Below are positions 1 through 16,500 of a DNA stretch of 64,000 nt, piece by piece. The notes beneath the pieces are model-generated. The model did not search any database. It saw nothing but the letters and a program-made list of their open reading frames with translations, and was not told where the DNA came from. Source of the stretch: Oscarella lobularis. Lineage: Eukaryota; Porifera; Homoscleromorpha; Homosclerophorida; Oscarellidae. Position 1 is the first letter of the stretch; each line of letters begins with the position of its first letter. Where the stretch lies: positions 3,780,648 to 3,844,647 of the forward strand of contig NC_089177.1 of assembly GCF_947507565.1 (NCBI RefSeq), in the 5' to 3' direction. The position numbers were made by a program, and so were the translations under genes.

Positions 1-2
1 GA

Positions 3-596
3 ACTCTCGGATATGTTCGTTCAGTTGGAAATTGCTATATAGACCTGCTCAATACCAGGTCGGCGTCTTCCTTGACTTTACTCGTCATCTTCGGTGCACT
101 CGTTTTTCTCAATGTCATTGCCGACGGCGCTCTTTTTTACTATCTCCGCAAGCTCAAGTTGATCAAAGACCGCCCTATTGATCGTCAAATTAACCGAATT
201 TCCAGACAAAGATTGCAGAAAAATTTGTCGGTCGCGAGTTTGAAGAGAGCGGCTTCGGTCTCGACTATTGCCGCCGTTTGCGTTGTCTGCGCGACTATTC
301 CGATGATCCTTTCCCTCGCGTGGAATCGTAGTAAGAAATTTGACGTTGCATCTTTTGAAGGAAGCGGCATCGAAACCCCAGTTGCCGTCAACGTCTCGCG
401 AGAGACCCTGTGCCCTCAATTTTTAGAGTTTGTGCCCGATCAGTCTGAAAAGGCTATCCACTTCTTTCTCATGTGGATCATGATAGTGCCTGCTGCACTG
501 ATTGTTCCTTACGTACAGGGAATCCGAGGCAACGTTTTTCGTGACTTAAAAGCCGTCATTACGCGACGGCCTCCTGATCGCCGCCGAGAAGAATAG
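3..596 (+). CDS. Seven-helix receptor-like membrane protein, 3' part
   Basis: The reading frame is open from base 3 to a TAG at 594-596, so the upstream part lies outside the window. Three hydrophobic segments are visible: one beginning at the LTLLVIFGALVFLNV stretch (about 72-150), one at VSTIAAVCVVCATIPMILSL (about 258-320), and one at FFLMWIMIVPAALIVPYV (about 460-520). They are joined by a basic loop and followed by a short basic tail (GIRGNVFRDLK, then ITRRPPDRRREE). This looks like helices 5 to 7 plus helix 8 of a G-protein-coupled receptor, with a Cys-containing loop just upstream (GNCYIDLL). The NPxxY motif of class A receptors is absent, so the family is not clear. It shows no obvious similarity to the receptor pair at 31983-36178. 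No ligand or coupling can be inferred. Confidence 0.5.
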   Translation, partial: TLGYVRSVGNCYIDLLNTRSASSLTLLVIFGALVFLNVIADGALFYYLRKLKLIKDRPIDRQINRISRQRLQKNLSVASLKRAASVSTIAAVCVVCATIPMILSLAWNRSKKFDVASFEGSGIETPVAVNVSRETLCPQFLEFVPDQSEKAIHFFLMWIMIVPAALIVPYVQGIRGNVFRDLKAVITRRPPDRRREE

Positions 597-669
597 AAAC
601 AATACATATATTATTAGCTGCGATGTTTGTCATTGTCTTCGTTAGTAATTGTGGTATTTTATGTTCTAG

Positions 670-879
670 GCTTTTGTGACTGTCGTGCACAAGACTAAGT
701 CCGGTCTCTCCGTGCCGACCTCTTCATCGGCAGCGTCTTCGTTGTCCGCTGCGACGCAATCTGTATCTCGTTCGCAGACGTTTTCAACGGAGACAACCGA
801 CGCCAATCAGCCGTCCGCTTTTCAACGCGTTCCAATCAAGGTGAGGCAGCAACCGCCTAAGCCGAATCAGTCACAATGA
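670..879 (+). other. Possible Ser/Thr-rich terminal exon
   Basis: A TTCTAG acceptor-like site at 664-669 is followed by an open frame rich in Ser, Thr, Gln and Pro that ends with a TGA at 877-879. It could be an alternative cytoplasmic-tail exon of the upstream receptor. A GT at the codon boundary after VPY (near 509) would join in the right phase, but that splice would delete the end of the last helix. It could also simply be 3' untranslated sequence. No homology is recognised. Confidence 0.2.
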
Positions 880-944
880 TTAAAATTTTCGTTGTTATAT
901 CCTATGCAAAGTAGCATCAGCAAAGTTAATTAGCATCGTGCTCT

Positions 945-2062
945 CTACGCGAATAGTTGGGGTTGGGCTAAACGTTTTATCACAGTCAGCAATTGCTCGA
1001 TATTTTGCCCTCTCATTCCAGACACGGCGCAGACAGGACAGTCATTTCCCAACGTAAGATTCAAAACGTTCTTTAGGAGATCGATCTTATTGGCGACAAT
1101 GGCGGCGGGTCGCCTCGATAATCCAACTTTGTATTGTTCTAATTCGTGTTTTAGTTGGTAATAGTGATCTCTCGGATCATCGGACGATGCGTCGATGACG
1201 TAGAGCAGGCCTCGACATCGTTCGATATGACGAAGAAAAGCGTGGCCAAGTCCTTTGTTCTGATGAGCACCAGGAATGAGTCCAGGTATATCAGCAACTA
1301 GAAATCGACGGTACATTAGACGGTGGGGGGTCCCTACGTTTTCTCGTACCTGCAACTTGCGCTGGTGGGTCCCAATACTGCACCATTCCTATGTGAGGAT
1401 TTAGAGTCGTAAACGGGTAGGCGGCTACTTTAGGTTTTGCGTTAGATATAGCTCTTAGAAGAGTTGACTTTCCTGCATTGGGAAACCCGACTAGTCCAAT
1501 ATCAGCAATGGTTTTCAATTCCAATTCTAAGACCTTTTCATCCCCAAGGCTACCAGGGGTAAAGAATCTTGGTGCCCTGTTTTTGTTACTCAAATAGCTT
1601 GCGTTTCCTCGGCCTCCTCTACCCCCTCTTACAACGCAATACATTTCTTTATTTGAATCCATATCACTCAAGAAGCATCCATTGTCTTTTACCACGGTGC
1701 CCACTGGGACGGTCAGTATAAAATCTTTTCCATCTCTTCCGTGACAATTTGAACCCTTTCCCCTCTCTCCATTTTCTCCTTTATATTGGGGCTGCTTGAG
1801 ACTGCTAAGATCTCTCGTGTTCCCACAGGCCTTTAGCCAAATTGCACCTCCGCTGCCGCCGTTTCCGCCATCTGGTCCGCCACGTGGCACATGGGCTTCC
1901 CGCCGAAAGCTCGAACATCCGTCCCCTCCTCGACCTCCAATAAAGCGAACGCGTTTCCAATCAATAAACTTCTGACTCTAAAGCAACGAATAGTTATTGC
2001 AGGCTGCAAAGTGCAGGTCAAACCTCGGACACAGTCGAGAGGAAACGGACCAAAGTCCGCAT
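945..2062 (-). CDS. MTG2: Mitochondrial ribosome-associated GTPase 2 (Obg family)
   Basis: Obg-family GTPase acting in late assembly of the large mitochondrial ribosomal subunit. Three exons on the minus strand (2062-2024, 1977-1350, 1297-945) with introns of 46 and 52 bp give 339 residues. The first exon encodes a short basic leader ([13 protein letters not shown]) expected to target mitochondria. The glycine-rich Obg domain follows (FIDWKRVRF, then [14 protein letters not shown]), then the G domain: G1 [10 protein letters not shown]3 DIPGLI, G4 NKID. The stretch [18 protein letters not shown] and the [12 protein letters not shown]-like region match the MTG2 (GTPBP5) branch better than GTPBP10. 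The gene is divergent from FOXRED2 with 55 bp between start codons. The protein is somewhat shorter than the human one (about 406), mainly at the N terminus. Confidence 0.93.
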
Positions 2063-2117
2063 TTGTAGATCTTAGCGCGCGCGCTGGGCAACTGCCACAT
2101 CACGTTAGCTCGTCAAA
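2063..2117. promoter_or_regulatory. 55-bp bidirectional spacer between MTG2 and FOXRED2
   Basis: The start codons of two divergent genes lie 55 bp apart, so both 5' leaders and core promoters must overlap here or extend into the opposing coding sequence. The spacer holds an alternating GC run (GCGCGCGC near 2077) and no TATA-like element. Promoter function is inferred from position only. Confidence 0.5.
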
Positions 2118-4402
2118 ATGTTCTACGTCGTCCTTCTTCTCATCGCTGTCGCTGGTTTCGCAGCGACCGTGCCACCGCGAACGCACCACAAGTACTGCGT
2201 AATCGGCGCCGGTCCAGCGGGCCTCCAAATTGGCTATTTTCTCGAGCGAGCAAAGCGTGACTATGTCGTCTTCGAACGTGCCAACCAATCAGCTTCCTTC
2301 TACGTCAAATATCCGCGCCATCGGCGCATCATATCCATCAACAAGCGCTTCACGGGCAAAACGAACGCCGAATTCAACTTGCGCCACGATTGGAACAGTC
2401 TAATCAGCGACAACGCCTCTCTTCTCGTCAAACATTACTCCCCCGACTTTTTTCCACACGCCGACGATCTCTTGCGCTACTTCAACGACTACGCGACGCA
2501 TTTGAACATCAACGTTCAATACAACACGAACATCGGGAATATAACAAAAGACGGATCGACATTCGGTTTCCCCTCCGACGATCCGGAAACGGAAGGGCTT
2601 TTTTTTATGAATGATACGAATACCGGAAGTGTATACACGTGCCAAGTCCTCGTCGTCGCTACGGGAATATGGGTTCCAAAGCGACCGTCAAAGTTTCCCG
2701 GAATTGAACATTTGGAGTATTATGATTCGATGTCGTTGAATCAGAGCGAGTACGAAGGACAGTCCGTGCTGATATTGGGTCGCGGCAATTCGGCGTTCGA
2801 GACGGCGGATCACATTGGTGGACACACCGCTCTCATACACATGCTGTCGCGATCGCGCGTGAGGCTCTCGTGGTCGACGCACTACGTCGGCGACCTGCGT
2901 GCACTGAATAATCAGATATTGGATACGTATCAGTTGAAGTCGTTGGATGCTTTGCTTGAAGCTGATGTCGAGCAAATGGCTATTGAACCGTCTGATGATG
3001 GACGGCTTTTTATTACACCTCGATCGGATATGCCAGGTATGGGGTAACCATAGTAGCGAGGAGCGGCACACTCTATTATAGATATTTGCAGATGATGAGG
3101 ATTGGAGTGAGTTGGGCGAAGGGGACGACGATGATATTGATTATGACGATGAAGACGCGGATGAGAGAGCTAGACATGAAAACGAGGTTCTTTCGCCTGA
3201 CGACGGTCCGCCTGACGACGGTCCACCTGACGACTTCAATTTTGACAATTTTGCCATGCGCGAGCCATACGATCGCGTCATCGCCTGTTTGGGTTTCGGG
3301 TTCGATTGGTCGCCATTTCGCGACGACGTCAAACCGCAAAAGGGAATTGGACGCAAAGCAAAGTATCCAGCCATACGAGGCACGTATGAGTCAACTACGG
3401 TGGATAGTATGTACTTTGCCGGCACAAATACACACTCAAGAGACTTGAGGAAGTCGTCTGGCGGCTTTATACACGGTTTTAGGTACACAGGTAAAAAAGT
3501 ATTTTGTATTAATTAGAAACTGCGTATTACTTGAACTTCTTTCAGCTCGGGCTTTGCATTATTTGCTTGAGTGGCGTTACGAACGCAATCCGTGGCCGTC
3601 GCGTTCCGTTCCTTACGTCGATCTTCTTGATTTCGTGCTCAAGCGTACGAATGAAATGTCGGTAGGTGGAATAAAATAGTTGATCACGTCATTTGTTCGT
3701 CATCTAATTTTTTTGCGCTTTAGGGTCCCTATCAAATGTTTGGGTTTCTGGTCGACGTGATTCTCTTGCCGGAGGATTCAAACTCAGCTATTTATCTTGA
3801 AGAAGTGCCTATCGATGTCCTGGCTCAGTTTGAAAATTATACCGGCCACTCCAATCAGCGTTACATTGTTGTCAATCTCCAGTACGGAGAGGACTTCTCT
3901 GGGCCCGGTAACGACGTTTTTCGCGAGGATAGAGCTACGGGAGAACCAGCGGACGCGCACAACAGCAACTTTCTCCATCCGGTGCTCTTCTACTACGATG
4001 CGCCTATGGAGAGTAAGTTTTCTTAGAAGAAAACATCTTATGCTTTAGTTTTCCCTTAGAAATGGCTTCTGCTCGTTTGCCCAAACCCGTCAAGATTCAT
4101 CACATGGTGGAGGATTTTCTTACGTTGTGGTATGTAAGGAAGAAGTCCTTATTTAGAAATTGAAATGTTGGGTTTTTCATAGGAATGCTCCCGTGTCTCA
4201 CATTTTGCCTCTTCGTCGTTTCTTCGAAGACATCCTCGGTCAAGATCTGAGAAACTATTTCGCCGACTCCTGCTTCATGGCCGCTCTGACCCACACGAAC
4301 CTTCCACCCAAATGTGCCGACTACATGAATGGTCAGGGTTTTGTCGCTGGCGAAGAGCTGACCAAAGCCGCAGCACACGTGGGCGCTCAAGTCGTACTCT
4401 AA
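2118..4402 (+). CDS. FOXRED2: FAD-dependent oxidoreductase, ERFAD-like
   Basis: Flavoprotein of the ER lumen, known in vertebrates as ERFAD, which assists ER-associated degradation. Six exons (2118-3036, 3092-3490, 3546-3661, 3724-4012, 4060-4129, 4183-4402) give 670 residues, close to the human 684. An N-terminal signal peptide (MFYVVLLLIAVAGFA) precedes the FAD-binding GAGPAG motif. Next come the conserved PRHRRIISINKRFTGK and NAEFNLRHDWNSL stretches and the second nucleotide-binding motif GRGNSAFETA. Human-like blocks continue to the end (GGFIHGFRYT, YGEDFSGPGNDVF, HILPLRRFFEDILG). A short acidic tandem repeat (DDGPPDDGPPDD, about 3199-3234) sits in a variable loop. The C terminus (GAQVVL) has no KDEL-like retrieval signal, unlike my recollection of the vertebrate protein. 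Confidence 0.93.
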
Positions 4403-4632
4403 AACCAGGTTCTTTGAATTGTATTGTGTCTCTTCTGTCAATGCGATAGATATTAGCTCGTTTGCTCATGCTTCGCACGGGCTCCGTCTAAGCGTCTGTT
4501 AGAGCAAATTTTAAGTATAAACGTTTAGATTTTATTCCACCGGCGGAAACAATGCACGTGCTCAGGCCAAGGTATCCGGTTTAGCGTGCGATTGGGAACT
4601 TCGGTGCATGCGCTGCTCCACAGAACAAGAGC

Positions 4633-7201
<2,569 letters not shown>

Positions 7202-7510
7202 GTTGTGTGCGCTCGCGACTAGAGGGGGTGTGACTAAAAAATAGATTTCATTTGTGGACGTTAATTAATTGCGATCGACCAGACGTCTGTTCCCTCCCGG
7301 ACGTCCGCCACTCGGCGTCGACAGCTCACGTGTTTTAGCGGTCAAAGCCATAATAAAGTTCCCGTCTACTGAAGAAGTGGACAAAGCGATTCTCGTCTCG
7401 AACGTCTTCGACGCTCGCCCTGCTATGATACACGAAGCCGAGTAAGAATACTACATTCGTTGTACGTGTGCGCAACCTAGCGCTTCGTTTTCCTAGCGGA
7501 TAACAACGCG
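7202..7510 (+). promoter_or_regulatory. KARS 3' flank and cadherin promoter region
   Basis: This 309-bp gap holds an AATAAA at 7352-7357, which could be the KARS poly(A) signal or part of a TA-rich core element, and an E-box CACGTG at 7327-7332. There are no open frames of interest. No TATA box is placed convincingly, and function is inferred from position. Confidence 0.35.
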
Positions 7511-10500
7511 ATGATTCCTACCGCGCGTTATTTTCTGATCTTCGGCGCTCTCGTCGCCGTAACCGTCGCCTTTCGCACAGCGCGCGTACCAGAAAACATA
7601 GCGAACGCGTTCGTCGCCAACGTGAGCAGTTCGCCGATAAGAGAAGACGAGCATTACGCCCTCGACGCCAACGATGAAAGAATAGCAACGCGCTTCGTCA
7701 TCGATTCTCGCACGGGCGTCATTCGAACGCGAATCGCTCTCGATTTCGACTCGCCACGCGGTAACGTCTACGACATTTTCATCGTTATCGTACGATCGGG
7801 TCGCGTGCAACGCGCTGCGGTTCCGATACGCGTCTTTATCGTCGATGCGAACGATAATCGCCCCGTTTTCCCACGTTTTGAACCGTTCCGAGGGTCGATT
7901 GACGAGAATGCGTCGTCAGGCACGCGAGTGATGTCATTCTACACCTTTGATGTCGATACCGTGGGATCGGTTTCGTTTGGATGTCTATCCCCCCACTCCG
8001 GGGTCTTCGACGTTGGATCGATGACGTCGGCAATTGGTCGATTCACTATTGGTGAAATTATTCTCGTTGGCGTTCTCGATCGCGAAAGGCAGAGTGTCTA
8101 TCGTTTCAATATCGAAGCTTGCGACGGTGTTCACACTTCTCGTATTGATGTCGTTATCGATATTGGAGATGTTAATGATAATTCGCCGGTTTTCAGTCAT
8201 GATCGGTATTCTGCGTTTGTTTCGGAGATGATTGCTCCTGGTACGTCGATTGGTCAAGTGTCTGCTCTCGATCTCGACGAAGGTCTCAATTCGGAGATTG
8301 AATATCGTCTCAGTGTGGCTACTAACTTTTCTGTGGATCCTTACACGGGAGTCGTCACGGTTGACGATCGTCTCGTTGGATTCGGTGGTACGACGATTGG
8401 CCTTCGAGTGTGGGCCTACGATCGAGGACTAATTCCGAGAAACGCGTCGGCCTATTTTGACGTACACGTCGTCGAAACGAACAAGCAGGCGCCAGCGATT
8501 AGCTTTAGCTTGGTTAATCAAGGATTTGTTCGCGAGGATGTTTCAGTTGGTGTCGTAGTTGCTCACGTGAGTGTGACAGATAGTGGAGTGGTGGACGTGA
8601 AAGTACTTTGGCAAGGGAAAGAGCAGGGGCCATTTGATCTCGAGCGAACGGACGGTGGATCGTTTGCACTAAGAACTGTTCGGATGCTAGACCGAGAAAC
8701 AGTGAGCGAATACGAGTTGGTTATTGAGGCTACAGATCGTGGAATTCCATCGTTGAGTGCCGGTGTAGTAGTCGTCATTCGAGTACTGGATTTGAATGAC
8801 AATAAGCCGCGGTTTCTCCGGTCTCCACGCAACGTTTATATTGACGAAGATCTTCTAATTGGTACTTTAGTTGCTAAGATGGATGCCACTGACGCGGATG
8901 AGGGTACCAATGCTCAGCTTAGATACTCGATTTCTGCCGGAAATTTCTTTAATTCGTTCACTATTGATCGGGATACCGGTTTGATAACTACTGCCAAGTC
9001 TTTGGATGCAGGCCAGGAGGCAAATTATCTATTGACTGTAGTAGCGACTGACAGAGGGGCTACAGCACTTAGCAGTTCGACACAAGTTATCCTTCACGTG
9101 CGAGACGAAAACAATAACAGTCCCCGTTTTTTACAGAAGGTTGGCTACACGGCAGACGTTCGTGAGAATCAGCCACCTGGGACGAGCGTTCTTCGACTGA
9201 CGGCAATTGATGGTGATCTCGGTATGAATGGGAGAATTTCTTTTGATCTCATTTTTGACAATTTGAAGCAACTGGGGCCTTTTACAGTCAATGTGACTAG
9301 TGGAGAAATCTTTACTACGACTTCACTGGACTATGAAGAGGTCAAGTTCTATGTTTTCACGGCGAGAGCGACAGATTCTGGATTGCCATACAGTCGTTTT
9401 GGTGAAATCCTCGTCAGAGTGAACGTCATCAATGAAAATGACAATGCACCTAGGTTTAGTCGGCCCGAGTACAGTCCACTGATACCAATTCGTGCGACCA
9501 TTGACTCAACAGTGACTCAAGTGAAAGCAATAGATGAAGATGGAAATAAAGTTTCCTATTCTTTGGTCAGCGGAGACACGTCGTATTTCAACATTGATCC
9601 TAATGGCGTCATTACAATTAAACGTTCGCTGTTGTCTAATTCCTATTCTATCGGTATCAACGCCACCGATGGAAGTCACGTCGTTTCTACTCAAGTTAAG
9701 ATCAACGCATACGACTCTTCAGTTCGTGCGCCTATTTTTAATCCCAGTACCCACACGTTTGTTGTGAGGGAGGACGCTACTCGTGGCTACACGGTGGGCC
9801 AAGTATCGGCATCAAGCCAGGACGGTTTTCCTGTCGTTTATGATATTGCAGACGGGAATACCAATAAGACATTCTCTCTCAATCAGGCAGGCTTCATTGA
9901 ACTCAATGGTTCAATTGATTATGAAACCGTCAAGGTGTACGTATTAACCGTCACTGCAACTGATACTTCCAAGTCAATACAACGAACAGGAGTTGCTCGA
10001 GTTCTTATTAACATCACCAACGTCAATGACAATTCTCCGGTGATTTCGTCCAGCACTCCAACCCACGTTTCCATTCCTCAAAACGTCAGTGCTGGCGTTG
10101 AGATATTGACAGTCACGGCTTTCGATGCCGACAACGACCCACTCGAGTTCACACTCAAAGACCCAACAAACACGTTTGCTTTGACCGATCGACGTCACGG
10201 AATTGTTCGCCTTACGCGAGATTTTCTCGATGTAGAACCGACTCCGTCTTTCAGCGGACTATCCGTTAACGTGAGCGACGCTCGGCATTCGACTACGTTG
10301 CTTTTTTCTGTTGAAATTACGGACGTCAACAACCATGCTCCCGTTTTCGCTATTCTTCCTGCGGCCAATGTAAGTGAGAATGCCCCCATTGGACATCTCG
10401 TGACAGTGGCAACTGCCCATGATGCTGATTCAGGTTACAATGCTCTAGTGCGGTATAGCGTTGAGGGTGCGAGTTCGTTTACGATCGATCCCGTCACTGG

Positions 10501-13500
10501 TCGCGTGACAGTGAATTCCGGACTTGATTTTGAAAAACAGTCTCGGTACAATGTGACAATAATTGCTGGAGACTTGGGTCATCCACAGAACTTTGCATCC
10601 ACACAATTGATAATCGACGTTATGAACGTCAATGATTTATCACCGGTTTTTATCCGATTGAACTCTTTCTTAAATGTTTCTGAAGATGTTCAAATCGGGA
10701 CGGCTATTCTGACGCTGAGTGCTATGGATCCGGATGGTTGCTCTCTCGTGACATACCAACTCGGTAGTGACGTCAACGGAATATTTGTAGTCGAAGAAAT
10801 TAGTGGAACTGTACGAGTCGGCAAAGCGCTAGACAGAGAAAAGACGCCTCAGCTTCAGTTCGTAGTCGAAGCAGTAGACTGTGGTCCTCATCCAATGACC
10901 TCGAGAGCATCGATTCACGTTCAACTACTCGACGTCAATGACGAGCCGCCCACGTTTGCCGTTCGTCAATACGGTCTTGACGTGAAGGCGAACTTTCCCG
11001 TTGGGGCGAAAGCAATGACTGTATATGCTGAAGATCTGGATGAGGGGCCTAATGGGACGGTGACCTACTCGTTGATCAGTGGAAATGCGTCCACGTGGCG
11101 CGTTGATGCTCTGACTGGATCTATTACGTTGCTCGGCTCTCTTTGCGCTGGAACGTCGTACGTTCTACAGATTGTGGCTTCAGATGTGGTCGCTCCGTTT
11201 CAATCTGCCGAAGTTAACGTGACTATCAGAGTGACGAGGGATAATCGCAATTATCATCGTCCTACGTTCTCCAAGTCGCTTTTGTTTTCTTACGTTCAGG
11301 AGTCTGTGAATCCCGCTTTCATCGAGTCTTTGCCCGCGACGGATGAAGATCAAGGAAGAGACGGTCAGCTGACGTATTACCTGAGCGACGGCACAGGTTT
11401 AGGCCTATTCGACCTAAATTCCACAACGGGCGATTTGAGCGCGCGGGCAAGTCTGGACAGAGAGACCCAGTCCTGGTACAGTCTATCTGTCACGGCACAG
11501 GATGACGGGCTTGTTCCGTATTCATCTCAAATGGACGTGGTTATCATCGTAGTGGATATGAATGACAATCGACCCATTCTTAGCGAGGTCTACACAGAAG
11601 GATTCGTTCCTCGATGCGCAACTGGTAGTGACTTTGTTGCAGCGGTAACGGCTTTCGACCCAGACAATGGCACTTCCGGAGAAATTCAATACGAGACTGA
11701 CCATCCAGACTTTGATATTGACAGCAGTTTTGGAATCATATCAACAAAACCAGGCATCATTTACGACGCTTCTTATTATGATTTGATTGTGACTGTAAAA
11801 GACGAGGGAATACCTTCGTTGGAATCTACCGCCTTCGTTCGAATTCAAACTGTTGATTGTCCTGCAGATCTTCCGCCTCGTTTTCTTGGACTTCCCTATC
11901 AAACCAAAGTATTGGAAAATAGACCGTATCACTACGTGTATCAGGTTCTCGCCGTCGATCAGAACGAAGTCGGTGCTGTCTATTACGCTTTGAGATCTGA
12001 TTCAGACAGTGAGCGATTTGTCATCAATTCTACAACAGGAGTGATATCTTGCCAATCGTTGGACTATGAGAGTCAGCACATATACGAGATTGGCGTTATT
12101 GCGTCTGTTGGATCTAGAACAGCAGTGACTAATCTTACAGTTGAAGTCATAGACGTGTACCGCGAAAGACCGGTATTCTCAAATCAATCGTACTCTGTTA
12201 CAATCCCAGAAAATTTCAAAGATAATTTGGCCATTATCGGAATATCAGCTCGGGGATACCTGCCCTTATCATATAGTTTAGTTCTACTCGAGCCAGCGGC
12301 TGCAAGACTTTTTCGAATAGACCTGTCAACAGGCATTGTGACCAAAGTTGGAAATCTTGACTTCGAGACGAGAAGCCAGTACGTTTTATACGTTCAGGCG
12401 AAGTACAACGGAAGTCATTTGTTTAGCATAACGTCAGTGACGGTGATGCTGAGCGACGTGGATGACAACCTACCTGTTTTTGACAGGTCTCCGTATAGTG
12501 TCATGCTGAAAAGTCCCCTGCAGTTGAATGAATCTGTTGTGACTGTCTACGCCGCTGACGCTGATTCCGGTACAAATGCGGCTGTTGAATACAAAATGTC
12601 TTCTGATTACTTCAGTATTAATCAGCTCACAGGAGAAGTGACGCTGGTTAAGATTTTCGCCGGCAATTTCGTCGGTGTGCAAGTAACAGCGGAAAATCCA
12701 TACAATCGCTCTCAAAATGTAACCGGTTTAATTCAAGTATCGCTGTTAAGTTCAGGGATGTCTCCACCGAGTTTTGGCTTCCCCAAAGTGGTGGTCGTCA
12801 GTATCAATGAAACGATGCCTCTTTTGACACCAATTCCTGGCTCGAGAAAGGTGAAGTCCGGCAGTCGTCTAGTTTATTCGATAGTGGGTGGAAATACGGA
12901 CAGTATCTTCTCGGTGAATTTAGCAGGCGAGGTGCTCGTGGCAAAGTTGCTGAAAGTACGTCAATTTCACCTCGTTGTCAGGGCCTCAGCATCTACGCTG
13001 ACTGATGATATAACGTATATTATCAATGTTTTGCCAGTCCGAAACCGTCGGCCTATTTTTGCTCTCCAATCACCCATGCAAATCGATGTCGATGAGGACA
13101 GCCCACCTGGCACCTTCGTAGCTCTAGTCAAAGCTTATAATGACGAGGACGGTGATATTACGTATTCAGTGCAGGGAGACGCGGCTCGACTTCGGATTGA
13201 TTCAGTTTCAGGACTCGTCACGGTTGGGCAGAAGACGGTTGATTACGAAACGTCAGCGTTCTACTCATTAGCAATTGTTGCTACTGCCAGTGGTACACCG
13301 CCCATAAGCAGTGCACTGGTAGTAAACGTAACAGTTCTAGATTTGGATGACCCAGCCCCGAAATTTGCGGTATCACCGCTTGCTGTGACGCTGAATGAGA
13401 ATATAGGCGTAGGATCGTACGTTGCAACGGTTGCTGCTACTGATCCTCTCGGTTCTCTCATACGTTATTCTTCTGCCAGCCATTTGTTTCGTGTTGACCC

Positions 13501-16500
13501 TCTCACCGGTTCTGTGTCTGTTTCCGGGCAACTTGACAGGGATGGACGTTCTTCTGATAACGTCGTCATAACGGCATCGAATGGCCTGGTAACAGCAGAC
13601 ACGGACCTTCTAGTGACATTGAAAGACATCAATGATAATAGCCCAAGATTCAACCAAAGTCGATACATAGTCAACGTATCAGAAAGCACTTTACCTGGGC
13701 AACTTCTGCTTACCGTTGACGCTTTTGACCCAGACGAAGGAAAGAATGGGACCGTTCAGTACTTTCTAAAGGCAACGATGAATCCAAACAGCTTGTCTCT
13801 GTTCGACGTATTCCTGAACGGGTCCGTTATTCTAAAATCGTCGTTGAACAGAGAAATCAGGCAATACTATCACCTCGTTATCGAAGCTGCGGACAGCGGA
13901 TCTCCACCGCGAAAAAATTACACTCAAGTCGACATCAATATTTTGGACGACAACGATCACGCTCCGGTTTTTAGCTCGCCAAATTATCAGGTGAGTATAA
14001 GCGAAGATGAAAGGGAGAAAGCAGACGTAATTACAGTCCGAGCAACGGACAAAGACATTGGATCGAATGGACAAATAACATACAGTATTCAGACGGGCAA
14101 CGTGAACGGTGCATTTAACATTGACTCGTCTTTGGGAACTATCGTCCTAGCCCGGTCTTTGGACTACGAGTCGTTGAATATTTACGTGCTGGACGTACTG
14201 GCTACTGATCACGGAAGTCCTTCTCTCACTGGCTCCTGTACGGTGCAGGTTAATGTGCTAGATGCGTTGGACACTCGCCCGGAGTTTACCCAACGTATTT
14301 ATCAAGTGAATATGCGCGAGACTGATGTGATTGGTACTTTCGTCGTCAGCGCGAGAGTTTCTAGCGTCTACAGAGTCACGTATACGTCAGCGTCAGCTAA
14401 TGTTTCTGTTGACGCGGACAGAGGAATAGTTCTTACAACGACTGCTATTGACTACGAAAAAGACTCGTCGTTGTCCTTTGAAGTACAAGCCACAGACGGT
14501 TACCACCAAACCGGCACCGCTCAAGTTATCGTTTCTCTCATCGACGTCAACGACAACATGCCCACGTTTGAGAGAGAGTTCTATGTGGTGAGGGTGCCTG
14601 ATGATGCAGCTATCGGCGCGGAACTGCTCTCGGTTGTCGCCCATGATCAAGATTCGGGCTCAAATGGGGAAGTGAGATACTACTTTGCTGATGATGGAGC
14701 TGTTCAAATATTAAGTGTCGATTCTGTCAGCGGTCAGATAACTCTTGGGACATCGTTGAAGAATTTACGCGGGCGCGTCGTGCGGTTTGGGGTCCAAGCG
14801 AAAGATTTAGGTAACCCGTCTTTGACTGCGAATCATCCTGTCTTCGTTGAAATTCACGTCGTCGAACCGCATTATCCAAAGTTTACGAATGGCTCTTATT
14901 CCGCTCAGATCGTAGCTCCTGCTGATGTCAGCGTCATTCAAGTCCACGCGGTAAACGAAGATGTAAATGGAACTCTGCACTACTCTATACGATCAGGAAA
15001 TGAAAGGGGAAATTTTGGAATTAATTTTACCAGCGGGGAGATCACAGTCGTCAAGCCCACTGGCATGAGCGAATTCTACAATCTTGTCATCGAAGTCAAC
15101 GACAGATTTCATTCAGATTTTACAAACGTTTTCATAAACGTGACGTCGCTTTTCGAATTCGAGCAACAAGCAATTAACGTGTCAGTAAGCGAAGATACGC
15201 GTCCTGGAACTATTTTGCTCAGACCCCGACTATTGACGACACACGAGGACTTAGTTTTCAGAATCAAGCCTCTCTTCACTGAATTTGACGTAACGAAAGA
15301 AGGAAATCTAATTGTCGGATTCTCTCTCGATAGAGAGTTCAAGCCTTCCTACGATTTAATCATCGAAGCGGTGTATCTTGCTGAACCGATCGAAATAGCG
15401 GAAATTGCCGTGCGCGTCAACGTCATCGACGTCAACGATAATTCCCCTTCGTTCCTAGGACCTCAACCTTTCCGCGGCTATTTTGAAGAGAACCTTTCCT
15501 CTCATTCAACTGTATACACTATGTTTGCCAATGATCCGGATGAAGAAGAAATTCTCACCTTCCGTCTCATCGGTTCCTCGACTGCGACAACGTTTCCTTT
15601 TCAAATCACCAGCGACGGCGACATCTATTTGACGCGGCAGGCTGATTCCAATTTATTGCCATCATACAACGTTACAGTTGAGGTCACAGACTCTGGAGGA
15701 CGTTCAGCAGTTGCAGTCGTGACTCTAATCAAAGCTTCAGAAAACGCTCATCAGCTTGGGCCCGTGTTTGAACACGCAGCCTATTTTTTCAACGTGTCTG
15801 AGAGTGAAGCTGTTGGTACTCCGATTGGCGTCGTTCGCGGCTATTCTGGACTATTGAGCTATTCTGTGGTTGCAGGCAACAAAGGCGGAGCGTTTAAAGT
15901 TGACGGGCGGGGACTCCTTTCTGTTGCGAATCGGCTCAACTACGAAGCAATTCAGCTTTACGTTTTGACTATTCGACTTTCTGGTATCGGTTTCAGTCAA
16001 GTCAATGTGACGATTCACGTTCTAGATGCCAATGAGTACGCTCCCAGATTATTGGCTGGAAACTATTTGTCCTTTTCTGTCAGAGAAAACGAAACGTTAG
16101 GGAGTTCGCTTTATCTGGTTGCCGTCGTTGACGAAGATGGCATAAATAGAGGACAGAAATTTTACGTGGAAGACAAGTACAATGGGACTTTTGCTATTGG
16201 CCTTCTTTCCGGAGAAATCACCCTGCAAAAGCAGCTGGATTACGAAAGCCAAAAGAAGTACGCATTTGACGTCATAGTTCGAGATGCGGGAGAACCTATT
16301 TTATACAGCGTAATTCGCTGCACCGTTTTGGTGATCAACGTCAATGACGTCGTACCTCGCTTTGTGGGCACGTACGAATTCTTTCTATTAAGTCCAGTGA
16401 AGACTGGAACAGTCATAGGCCAACTACTTGCTATTGACGAAGACGATCTAAGTCCACTGAAGTACACAATAGAATCAGGAAATGAGAAACAGCTGTTCTC

